Shown here: piece by piece, positions 26,021 to 33,706 of the stretch
Layout of the letters: every line of letters starts with the position of its first letter
Numbering within the stretch: position 1 is the first letter of the stretch
From: CAZJHX01 sp964545715
GTDB taxonomy: Bacteria > Myxococcota_A > UBA9042 > GCA-2863065
DNA: 64,000 nt
NCBI GenBank assembly: GCA_964545715.1
Contig: CAZJHX010000043.1
Coordinates: forward strand, 1-64,000
Direction: 5' to 3'
Notes under the pieces: model-generated
The model's database searches: none
Told to the model about the DNA's origin: nothing
Seen by the model: only the letters and a program-made list of their open reading frames with translations
Program-made: the position numbers and the translations under genes

Positions 26021-27164
26021 GGTTGACTTCACCCTGACGGATATTCAGCAAGAGTTCCAGCGCACTGCGCGGGACTTCTGCCAGAAGGAGGTGGCTCCCA
26101 AGGCCGCCCACCACGACGAGACCATGGAGTACCCGCGCGAGATACTGAGCAAGGCGTGGGAGCTCGGTCTGATGAACGTCACGATCCCCGAGGACTGCGG
26201 TGGATTGGAGCTGGGCACCTTCGAGAGCTGCCTCATCACCGAGGAGTTCGGCGCCGCCTGCTCCGGCATCGGCACCGCCGCAGACGCCAACACGCTGGCC
26301 CAGACGCCCGTGATCGTGGGCGGCAGCGAGGCCCAGCGCAAAGAGTTCCTCGGCCCGTTCAGCGAGGAGTTCAAGCTGGCTGCGTACTGCGTAACGGAGC
26401 CCGGCGCCGGATCCGACGTGGCCGGCATCCGCACCACCGCCGTGCGCAAGGGTGACGACTACGTCATCAACGGCTCCAAGATGTGGATCACCAACGCGTC
26501 GGTCGCGGACTGGTTCTTCGTGCTGACGTATACCGACCGCGAGGCCGGCCATCGCGGCATGACCGGCTTCGTGGTGCCGGCCAACCTGCCCGGCGTCGTC
26601 ATCGGCAAGAAAGAGATCAACATGGGCCAGCGCTGCTCCGACACGCGCGCGGTCAACTTCGAGGATGTCGTCGTCGACAAAAAGTACCGCCTGGGCGCGG
26701 AGGGCGAAGGCTTTCTGATCGCCATGAAGGCCTTCGACAAGACGCGTCCCAAGATCGGCGCCATGGCGGTCGGCGTTGCTCGCGCCGCGATGGAGCACTC
26801 GATCGCCTATGCCTCCGAGCGCAAGACCTTCGGCAAGCCCATCGCGCGGCACCAGGCCATCGCGTTCATGATCGCCGACATGGCCCGCGACATCGAGGCC
26901 TCGCGCCTGCTGACGTGGCAGGCGGCCTGGGCCATCGACAGCGGCAAGCGCAACACCTACTCGGCCGCCATCGCCAAGCTCTTCGCGTCCGACATGTGCA
27001 TGCGCGTGTGCACCGACGCCGTCCAGGTCTTCGGCGGCTACGGCTACAACAGCGAGTACCCGGTCGAGAAGCTGATGCGCGACGCCAAGATCTTCCAGAT
27101 CTACGAGGGCACCAGCCAGATCCAGCGCATCATCATCGCGCGCGAGCTCTTCGGACGGCGCTGA
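26019..27164 (+). CDS. Acyl-CoA dehydrogenase (short/medium chain)
   Basis: A 381-residue flavoprotein making trans-2-enoyl-CoA and passing electrons to ETF. ATG 26019 gives the normal N-terminus MVDFTLTDIQQEFQ; longer versions would run antisense through the lipoprotein gene. Motifs: AYCVTEPGAGSDV, KMWITNASVADWF, a C-terminal domain with FGKPIARHQAIAF, and catalytic-base region QIYEGTSQIQRIII. TACAAC at 26007-26012 could act as a -10 only 6 nt upstream. The next gene, an APC permease, begins at its stop codon. Confidence 0.93.
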   Translation: MVDFTLTDIQQEFQRTARDFCQKEVAPKAAHHDETMEYPREILSKAWELGLMNVTIPEDCGGLELGTFESCLITEEFGAACSGIGTAADANTLAQTPVIVGGSEAQRKEFLGPFSEEFKLAAYCVTEPGAGSDVAGIRTTAVRKGDDYVINGSKMWITNASVADWFFVLTYTDREAGHRGMTGFVVPANLPGVVIGKKEINMGQRCSDTRAVNFEDVVVDKKYRLGAEGEGFLIAMKAFDKTRPKIGAMAVGVARAAMEHSIAYASERKTFGKPIARHQAIAFMIADMARDIEASRLLTWQAAWAIDSGKRNTYSAAIAKLFASDMCMRVCTDAVQVFGGYGYNSEYPVEKLMRDAKIFQIYEGTSQIQRIIIARELFGRR

Positions 27165-28435
27165 TCGAGCGGCGGATCTCCGCGGCTACGGCGACCCTGC
27201 TGGTCGTCGCCACGATGGTCGGCACCGGCGTCTTCACGACGACCGGGTTTCTAATCCGCGATCTCATGAGTGGCCCGGCCGTCCTGGGCGTGTGGGTCCT
27301 GGGCGGAGTCGCCGCGCTCAGCGGGGCGCTCTGTTATGCCGAGCTGGCCGCCGCGCTGCCGCGAAACGGGGCCGATTATCAGCTGCTGACGCGCATCTAC
27401 CACCCGGCCCTGGGCTTTGTGGCCGGCTGGGTGTCGCTGATCGTCGGGTTTGCGGCGCCCGTGGCTGCTGCCGCGCTGGCGTTCGGCAGCTATCTGCGCC
27501 CCGTCGCGCCCTGGGTGGACCCACAGGCGGCCGGTGTGGTGCTGGTCGTCGTGATGTCCCTGATTCATGCGCGCGACGTCGACCGGGCCTCGGACGCACA
27601 GAACCTGCTGACCGTGCCCAAGATCGTGCTGATCGGCCTCTTCGCCGTGCTCGGTCTCAGCTTCGGCTCGCCGGGCAATGTAACCTGGGTCGCCGAGGGT
27701 GGGGGAGGAGGCACCGCGTTTGCCGTCGGGCTGGTCTACGTCTTCTACGCGTACAGCGGCTGGAACGGCGCGGCCTATGTGGCCGGTGAGGTCAAGGATC
27801 CCGCGACCAATCTGCCGCGCGCGCTCATCGTGGGCACGCTGCTGGTCACTGCGCTGTACGTCGGGATCAACGCGGCGTTTCTAGCCGCCGCGCCACCTCA
27901 CGAGCTGGCCGGCGTCGTCGAGGTCGGCGCCGTGGCTGCGACCCATCTCTTTGGCGCTGTCGGTGGCAAGATCGTCTCGGCGACCGTCGCGCTGGGGCTC
28001 ATCAGCGCGGTTGGCGCCATGGTCATGGCCGGCCCGCGCATCTACGCCGAGATGGGCGGTGACTACGCAAAGCTGGGCGTGCTGGCCCGCCGCAGCGAGG
28101 GCGGCGGTCCGGTGGCGGCCGTGGCGCTTCAAGGCGTCCTGTCCGTGGCGATGATGCTGGTGGCCGACATCGAGGCGATCTTTGCTTATGTCGGCGTCAC
28201 CTTGTCTTTCGTCTCTGGGCTCACCGTGCTCGGCGTCATCGTTCTGCGGCGCACTGAGCCCGCGCTGGAGCGGCCCTACCGCACACTTGGTTATCCCCTG
28301 ACGCCGCTGCTGTTCCTGGCGCTCACGGCCTGGATGATCGTCTTCTCCGTCAAGGGCGCCCCGATGGTCGCGCTGTCCGGCGTCGCCACCCTGGTCTCGG
28401 GGCTGGTCCTGTACGGGGCGGTGGTGGACCGATGA
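27161..28435 (+). CDS. APC-superfamily amino-acid permease
   Basis: About 424 residues with 12 hydrophobic segments. TM1 holds the APC signature MVGTGVFTTTGF, and SGWNGAAYVAGEVKDPATNLPRA (shown only in part here) is the TM6/loop motif typical of the family. No ATG, GTG or TTG lies where the family N-terminus should be. The reading frame begins RRIS after CTG 27161, which overlaps the upstream TGA as CTGA. The first ATG (27215) would delete half of TM1. I therefore place the start at CTG, tentatively. Substrate unknown. Confidence 0.82.
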   Translation: MIERRISAATATLLVVATMVGTGVFTTTGFLIRDLMSGPAVLGVWVLGGVAALSGALCYAELAAALPRNGADYQLLTRIYHPALGFVAGWVSLIVGFAAPVAAAALAFGSYLRPVAPWVDPQAAGVVLVVVMSLIHARDVDRASDAQNLLTVPKIVLIGLFAVLGLSFGSPGNVTWVAEGGGGGTAFAVGLVYVFYAYSGWNGAAYVAGEVKDPATNLPRALIVGTLLVTALYVGINAAFLAAAPPHELAGVVEVGAVAATHLFGAVGGKIVSATVALGLISAVGAMVMAGPRIYAEMGGDYAKLGVLARRSEGGGPVAAVALQGVLSVAMMLVADIEAIFAYVGVTLSFVSGLTVLGVIVLRRTEPALERPYRTLGYPLTPLLFLALTAWMIVFSVKGAPMVALSGVATLVSGLVLYGAVVDR

Positions 28436-29592
28436 AAATGAGACTACCTGCGCTGCTGCTGCTGACGGGATGCACCACGCTCATCACGCAACCGCCTGCA
28501 CCTGTCCCGGTTGATGTTGGTGAGGACGTGGCCGATGTGGCGCTCTCGGACGTCGCCGAGCCGACCGATGTGGCGCCAGATGACGTCGCCGCTGTGCCGG
28601 ATGTGCCGGATGTGCCGGATGTCCCCGCTGTGCCGGATGTCCCCGATGTCCCCGATGTCCCCGATGTCCCCGACGTGCCGGAAGTGGCTGACGACATCCC
28701 GGTCCCGGATGTGCCCGACGTCCCGGACACAGGCCCCGACGTTGTCGGGCCCTGCGCGGACGACCCCACCTGTCAGTGTCTGGACGAGCAATGCCTGGCC
28801 TCCGGCGAGCAGTTCGCGCCGGGCGCCGCGTGTCAGGTGCTGGGCAACCACCCCCAGTGTCAGGAGCTGCTGATCGGTGCGCTTATCTCGACCGGCACCT
28901 GCGGCGAGCCCTGTCAGGGGGTCACCATCCCCGGGCTGCAGCTGCTGTGCACCCATCCGGACTGCGCCGACCTGTCCGGCTTTCTGGGATCCCTCGGCCT
29001 GGACCTGTGTGAGTGCGCGTGTCCCCAATCCTGCGACGGCAAGACCTGCGGCGACGACGGCTGCGGTGGGGTCTGCGGGGTGTGCGGCGCCGCTCAGCAG
29101 TGTGAAGAGGGCGCATGTGTTCCCAAGCCGGGCTCGGCGTGCGATGAGCTGCTGTTGTGCGTTCAGGACTGCGCGCCCGCCGATCAGCCGTGCCTGGACG
29201 CATGCTACGCGGCCGACGACCTGGCCGAGCAGGAGAAGCTGACCGAGTACCTGGCCTGCAAACAGGAGGCCTGCGGCGTGACCCCGCCCAACGCCATCCC
29301 GACCTGCGTGATCGACGCGTGTTATGCCTCCTTCCACGCCTGCCTCATACAGGGCACGGGCGAGGCCGCGTGCTCGGACGTGAGCGCGTGCGCGGACAAA
29401 TGCGCCGGCAAGGCGCCGTGCATCTACGATTGCGTTGCGACGGGCACGCCGGCCGCCGCAGAGCAATATCTGCAGCTTCTCTCCTGCATGTTCGACCAGT
29501 GCGGCTATACAGGCGAGGCCGATTGCGTGGCCAAGGCGCTCGTGGGAAAGTGCAGCACGGTTTCGTCGGCGTGTGAGAAAGGAGACGGCTGA
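28432..29592 (+). CDS. Lipoprotein with VPD tandem repeats and Cys-rich C-terminus
   Basis: 386 residues, ATG 28432 overlapping the permease stop (ATGA). Lipobox LLLLTGC. Residues ~20-105 form an extended, acidic linker that includes ten Val-Pro-x triplets. The C-terminal 280 residues contain about 40 Cys in CxxxC pairs (for example CVQDCAPADQPCLDAC, CVIDACYASFHAC), a pattern of small disulphide-linked helical hairpins. A GDDGCGGVCGVC motif lies in the middle. Function unknown; it resembles surface proteins common in Myxococcota. Confidence 0.8.
   Translation: MKMRLPALLLLTGCTTLITQPPAPVPVDVGEDVADVALSDVAEPTDVAPDDVAAVPDVPDVPDVPAVPDVPDVPDVPDVPDVPEVADDIPVPDVPDVPDTGPDVVGPCADDPTCQCLDEQCLASGEQFAPGAACQVLGNHPQCQELLIGALISTGTCGEPCQGVTIPGLQLLCTHPDCADLSGFLGSLGLDLCECACPQSCDGKTCGDDGCGGVCGVCGAAQQCEEGACVPKPGSACDELLLCVQDCAPADQPCLDACYAADDLAEQEKLTEYLACKQEACGVTPPNAIPTCVIDACYASFHACLIQGTGEAACSDVSACADKCAGKAPCIYDCVATGTPAAAEQYLQLLSCMFDQCGYTGEADCVAKALVGKCSTVSSACEKGDG
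28594..28683 (+). repeat. Ten 9-bp tandem repeats encoding Val-Pro-Asp
   Basis: Ten in-frame copies of GTGCCGGAT or GTCCCCGAT-type units, encoding VPD with one VPA and one terminal VPE. Codon choice alternates between two blocks (GTGCCGGAT and GTCCCCGAT), indicating slippage within blocks. Length variation between strains is to be expected. Confidence 0.85.
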
Positions 29593-30260
29593 TCGGTAGT
29601 CGGTATGCGGGTTTCGCGGCGGTGTTGGGCATCATCGTCGGCTGTACGGCGCTGGTCGGTGGCTTCTCCGGTCCGGACGCCTGGCAGGGCGTCGGCTTCA
29701 TCGTCGTCACGCTCGCTGCCGTGGGTGGCGTCGAGGTCTCTTACCGTCGCAGCAACCCGTCCAAGCGTCCTCCGGAGGCGCTGATCGCAGCCGAGTCCGG
29801 CCCCACGACTCAGACGTTCTCCGACCTGACTACCCATGACGGCAGCCTCCGCATCGTGCGCCCGCTCAAGGTCGAGCCGCCTGATGCGGGGCCGTACATG
29901 GGCGTGGCCCTCGGCACCGGCGCCGGGCAGGACTTCGACCCCGTCCTGGCAGCCGGCACGGCGCTCCCTGCGCGCGCCAAGACGTCGCTGAGCACGACTC
30001 ACGGCGACCAGCAATCGCTGGAGGTGCTGCTGCACACGAGCCTCGGCGACGCCAACTCCCGCCCCGCTCAGCTGTGTCGCCTGGTCATTCACGGTATCCC
30101 GCCCGCCAAAGCCGGCGGCGCTAAGGTCCGCCTGCTGATCGGTGTCAGTCCGATGGGCGGCGTCGAGATGAAGGCGATCCTGGCGGAATCACGCGCTGAA
30201 CTGCCCGTAGAAATCGCCGGTCCGCGGCCCTCCGTCCCGGTGGCGCGCAACCGCCCGTGA
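29589..30260 (+). CDS. Membrane-anchored Hsp70 substrate-binding-domain-like protein
   Basis: About 223 residues. The frame opens at CTG 29589, overlapping the previous TGA, with AAAGGAG just upstream (29578-29584). GTG 29622 is the first standard start but lacks a Shine-Dalgarno and halves TM1. Two transmembrane helices cover ~7-45, then a charged linker. Residues ~100-200 match the Hsp70 beta-sandwich: a TALPARAKTSLSTTHGDQQSL segment like DnaK TTIPTKKSQ...STAADNQ, LCRLVIHGIPPAKAGG like GRFNLDGIPPAPRG, and a final beta-strand. No ATPase domain is present. Possible membrane-side peptide-binding module; no known function. Confidence 0.65.
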   Translation: MIGSRYAGFAAVLGIIVGCTALVGGFSGPDAWQGVGFIVVTLAAVGGVEVSYRRSNPSKRPPEALIAAESGPTTQTFSDLTTHDGSLRIVRPLKVEPPDAGPYMGVALGTGAGQDFDPVLAAGTALPARAKTSLSTTHGDQQSLEVLLHTSLGDANSRPAQLCRLVIHGIPPAKAGGAKVRLLIGVSPMGGVEMKAILAESRAELPVEIAGPRPSVPVARNRP

Positions 30261-30285
30261 CAGGCCTCGTGGTCCGCGCTAACGT
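30257..30285 (+). promoter_or_regulatory. Candidate gap promoter
   Basis: GTGACA (30257-30262) and TAACGT (30280-30285) are spaced 17 bp. The -10 ends 8 nt before ATG 30294, again suggesting a leaderless message. Confidence 0.45.
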
Positions 30286-30293
30286 ACGTGGCC

Positions 30294-31307
30294 ATGAGAG
30301 TTGCAATCAACGGTTTCGGGCGCATCGGCCGCCTTGTCTTGCGTCGCCTGGCGACCACCTCCGATATCGACGTCGTCGCTATCAACGATCTCGCGGACAA
30401 CGACGCGCTCAGCTACCTCTTTCGCTATGACAGCGTGCATGGCCGAGTGGCGGGGGCCAGCGTCGCCGATGACGTCCTGACCTTCGGCGATCGCCGCATC
30501 CCAATGTTCTCGGAGCGCAATCCCGAGGACCTCAAGTGGGGCGACAAAGGCGTGGACGTCGTCATCGAGGCCACCGGCGCCTTCCGCAAGCGCGCCGCCG
30601 CAAAGCGACACCTCGACAGCGGCGCCCAACGCGTGCTGATCACCGCACCGGCCATCGAGCCCGACCGCACGATCGTCCTCGGCGTCAACGAGGACTCGCT
30701 GAACCTGGAGACCGATCGGATCATCTCCAACGCAAGCTGCACGACCAACTGCATCGCGCCCATCGCGTCCGTGCTGCACGAGACGTTTGGCATCGAGTCG
30801 CTGGCCTTCACCACGGTGCATGCCTACACCAGCAGCCAGGCGCTGGTCGACGTGCCCATGCGCAAAATCCGCCGTGGCCGTGCCGCCGCCGTCAGCATGA
30901 TCCCGACCACCACCGGCGCCAGTCAGGCTGTCGCGCAGGTAATTCCGGCGCTTCAGGGGCGCATGACCGGCATGGCCGTTCGCGTGCCCGTGCCCGACGG
31001 CAGCTTGACGGACATGGTCGTCCGACTCAGCGATCCGCCGTCGGATACCGCCGCCCTCAACGCCGCGCTGCGGGCGGCCGCCGCGACCGACCGTCTGCGC
31101 ACCGTCATCGAGGTCTCAGACGACCCACTCGTGTCTATCGACATCGTCGGCAACGACCACTCTACGGTCGTGGACGCGGAGTCGACCGCTCAGGTCAGCG
31201 CCGACACCTTCAAGCTGTTCAGCTGGTACGACAACGAGTGGGGCTACTCCTGCCGCGTGGTCGACCTTGCGCGCCGCCTTTGTGGCAAGCCGCCCGTCGG
31301 ACTCTAA
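30294..31307 (+). CDS. gap: Glyceraldehyde-3-phosphate dehydrogenase, type I
   Basis: A 337-residue glycolytic enzyme converting glyceraldehyde-3-phosphate to 1,3-bisphosphoglycerate. ATG 30294 is used; a GTG two codons earlier is less likely. Motifs: INGFGRIGRLVLR (NAD fold), catalytic Cys in SNASCTTNC, His in TVHAYTSSQ, and C-terminal WYDNEWGYSCRVVDL. The downstream kinase gene converges, sharing 4 nt with the gap stop. Full length; no pgk or tpi follows. Confidence 0.96.
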   Translation: MRVAINGFGRIGRLVLRRLATTSDIDVVAINDLADNDALSYLFRYDSVHGRVAGASVADDVLTFGDRRIPMFSERNPEDLKWGDKGVDVVIEATGAFRKRAAAKRHLDSGAQRVLITAPAIEPDRTIVLGVNEDSLNLETDRIISNASCTTNCIAPIASVLHETFGIESLAFTTVHAYTSSQALVDVPMRKIRRGRAAAVSMIPTTTGASQAVAQVIPALQGRMTGMAVRVPVPDGSLTDMVVRLSDPPSDTAALNAALRAAAATDRLRTVIEVSDDPLVSIDIVGNDHSTVVDAESTAQVSADTFKLFSWYDNEWGYSCRVVDLARRLCGKPPVGL

Positions 31308-32953
31308 GCCTTCTCCGTCGTCGCGGCCTCGATAGCCGCTTTGATCCGGACGCTCAGCGCGTCGATGCTGCTGGTGTCCTTGCTGACGACGCCGTCCACC
31401 GTGCCCACGCGCATCAGCTGGTCCTCGTCCGACATCTTCGGATCCGTCATCAGCACGACCGGGATCGACGCCAGCGCTGCGGTCTCGCGCAGCCGCTCCA
31501 TGAAGCCGGCGGCGTCCATGTCGTCCAGGTCGGGATTGAACAGGATTGCCGTGATCTCGCCCGAGTCCAACAGCGTCAGCGCCTGCTCCCCTGTCTGGGC
31601 CTGCACCACCGGAAGCCCGGCTTCAGCAAGCGCTTCCGCCACGCTGAGTCGCACCGCGTCATCTCTCTCGAGCAGCAGCACCGCGTTGTCCAGCGACACT
31701 CGCCGCACCTGCTCCAGTACGCGCAGCAAGGTCTGGCGACGAATCGGCTTACTGATGTAGTGCGACGCCCCCAGCGCGTTGGCCGCCGAGCGCTCGTCGA
31801 CGTTGGTCATCATGATTACCGGGATAGTCTTCAGCGCATCATCACGCTTCAACTGAGCCAGCAGCTCCCAGCCGCTGCGGCCCGGCATCCTCACGTCCAG
31901 CGTTATGGCGTCGGGGCGGTGCTGCGCCGCCATAGCCAATCCCTCGTCGGCGTCGCGGGCGATCAGCACCTCAAAGCGCTCGCTGGGCAGCGATCGCAGG
32001 GCCAGGTTGTGCACAAACGGGTCGTCGTCCACGACAAGGACACGGGCTCGCCCCAGGGAATCCGGCGCCCCCGGCGCGTCGGCCTGCTGTGGCTCCAACA
32101 AGACATGGTCACTCACGTCGCCGACCGGTAGGCGCAGCGTGAAGCAGCTGCCGACGCCAAGCGTCGAGCGAACGTCGATCGCCCCACCGAGCCCCTTTGC
32201 GAACTGGGCTGAGATGGCCAGCCCCAGCCCCGTGCCGCCGTACTTGCGCGTGGTGGAGGAGTCTGCCTGCCGAAAGGGCTGGAACACTTGGTGTGCAGCC
32301 TCGGGCGTCATCCCGATACCGCTGTCCTCGACATCGAAGCGGACCAGGGAGCCGTCGTCGCCATCCTCACAGATCCGCACGCTGATCACGCCGTCTTCAC
32401 AGAATTTGCATGCGTTCGAGACCAGGTTCAAAAGTATCTGCTCCACGCGCTGGCCGTCCGTGTGAATCAGACCGTCGGGCCGCTCCCACTCCACCCGCAG
32501 GTTGTTGTTGTTCTTTTCGGCCAACGCGCCCGCGGTATTGACCACCGACTCCACGATGGCGCCGATGCGGGTCGGCTCAAGCAGGTACTGCATGGCGCCT
32601 GCCTCGATTTTGGACATGTCCAAAAGCTCGCTGATCAGCTTGAGCAGGTGCGTGCCGGCCTGATGGATCTTGGTCACATCCTGCACGATCGCGTCCAAGC
32701 CGGCGTCGGCCGCGTCCTCGCTGATTATTTCGCTGTATCCGATGATCGCGTTGAGAGGGGTGCGCAGCTCGTGACTCATGTTTGCGAGAAAGGCCGACTT
32801 GGCCGTGTTGGCCGCTTCCGCCTGATCGCGAGCCCGTTTGAGGTCCTCGGCTGTCGACTCCAGGTGTGCGGCCTGCTCCATGGCAACCGTCTCCGTCACC
32901 TCCAGCAGCTGTCGCAGCGCGGCGATCTCCGCGTTTAGATCCGCGTCCGTCAT
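31304..32953 (-). CDS. Hybrid histidine kinase with two receiver domains
   Basis: 549 residues, soluble. A coiled-coil (1-50) leads to the HisKA domain with His61 in SHELRTPLN, then HATPase with N-box Asn180 and G-boxes DSGIGM and GGTGLGLAI. Receiver 1 (~303-415) has the acidic pocket VVDDD, phospho-acceptor Asp353 and Lys in SKP. Receiver 2 (~423-545) has Asn473 where the phospho-acceptor Asp should be, so it is a pseudo-receiver. ATG 32953 has AGGAG upstream. It follows a sensor-like gene by 9 bp; signal input probably comes from that partner. Confidence 0.92.
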   Translation of the reverse strand: MTDADLNAEIAALRQLLEVTETVAMEQAAHLESTAEDLKRARDQAEAANTAKSAFLANMSHELRTPLNAIIGYSEIISEDAADAGLDAIVQDVTKIHQAGTHLLKLISELLDMSKIEAGAMQYLLEPTRIGAIVESVVNTAGALAEKNNNNLRVEWERPDGLIHTDGQRVEQILLNLVSNACKFCEDGVISVRICEDGDDGSLVRFDVEDSGIGMTPEAAHQVFQPFRQADSSTTRKYGGTGLGLAISAQFAKGLGGAIDVRSTLGVGSCFTLRLPVGDVSDHVLLEPQQADAPGAPDSLGRARVLVVDDDPFVHNLALRSLPSERFEVLIARDADEGLAMAAQHRPDAITLDVRMPGRSGWELLAQLKRDDALKTIPVIMMTNVDERSAANALGASHYISKPIRRQTLLRVLEQVRRVSLDNAVLLLERDDAVRLSVAEALAEAGLPVVQAQTGEQALTLLDSGEITAILFNPDLDDMDAAGFMERLRETAALASIPVVLMTDPKMSDEDQLMRVGTVDGVVSKDTSSIDALSVRIKAAIEAATTEKA

Positions 32954-32962
32954 CCAGGACTC

Positions 32963-33706
32963 CTACGGTGCGGGCTCAAATGTGCGTCCGGCCGCGTGCG
33001 GCATCAGCGCTAGCTTGACGCTGAGCGCCAGTGTTTTGAACAGCTGCGCGGTGTTTCGATCGAGCGGCAGCTTGGAAAACAGGATCGCGGCCATCAGATC
33101 ACCCGAGGGCAGCATGCTCCCGAAGCCGAGTACCGACTGAATGCCGTACGGCACCACAAAATCGTCCTGCGCGGGTATCCACCTGCTGCCCAGCGCCCGG
33201 GGCACATGAAAGACGTTGAAGGTGGTCTGTTGCAGATCGAGGACGACATCGCTGTCCGGTCGCAGCAGCACCTCGATGTCGATGCCCAGCTGTCTCAGGA
33301 GCTGAGCGATCATCGGGATGTTCTCGACCGCCTCGGCGCTGACCAGCGGAATCGCCTTATGACCCGCGGATTGGTGGCGATCATTCCATTGAGGTTCTTG
33401 TCCACGCGTGGCCAGCAGCACCAGGCACGGAACGGTCTCGCGCCCCGCGGTGTCACCGCCCATCGCGGTCGAGGCGAACGCACTGAGCGCGGGCTCCGAG
33501 AGCGAGCCCAGCGGTTGGGTCACATACAGACGAACCAACGGGCACGCCGGCTCTCCGGCCTCGTCCACCAGCACCCCGTGCAGGTACTCAGTGGCACGTC
33601 TGGCCGCCGCTTCCATGCTCTGGGTGCCGTCGCCCAGACGCCGAAGCTCCGCCCCCAGGCCGATCATGTCGGTCATGGAAAATGTCGCGAGGTTGTACTG
33701 TTTCAA
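32963..33706 (-). CDS. Sensor-like protein upstream of hybrid kinase
   Basis: 247 residues from TTG 33706, which overlaps the giant lipoprotein stop (TTGA). ATG 33676 would give 237 residues and is also plausible. Soluble, without signal peptide. The C-terminal half (VPYGIQSVLGFGSMLPSGDLMAAILFSKLPLD) resembles GAF-like sensor modules found beside two-component kinases. The N-terminal half has LYVTQPLGSLSEPALSAFA. I do not know its ligand. Operon position between a surface lipoprotein and a hybrid kinase suggests it is the kinase input module. Confidence 0.65.
   Translation of the reverse strand: MKQYNLATFSMTDMIGLGAELRRLGDGTQSMEAAARRATEYLHGVLVDEAGEPACPLVRLYVTQPLGSLSEPALSAFASTAMGGDTAGRETVPCLVLLATRGQEPQWNDRHQSAGHKAIPLVSAEAVENIPMIAQLLRQLGIDIEVLLRPDSDVVLDLQQTTFNVFHVPRALGSRWIPAQDDFVVPYGIQSVLGFGSMLPSGDLMAAILFSKLPLDRNTAQLFKTLALSVKLALMPHAAGRTFEPAP

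Noticed and set aside
28594..28683. Tandem repeat considered as CRISPR
   Set aside because: Units are 9 bp, contiguous and in frame (VPD codons) with no spacers.
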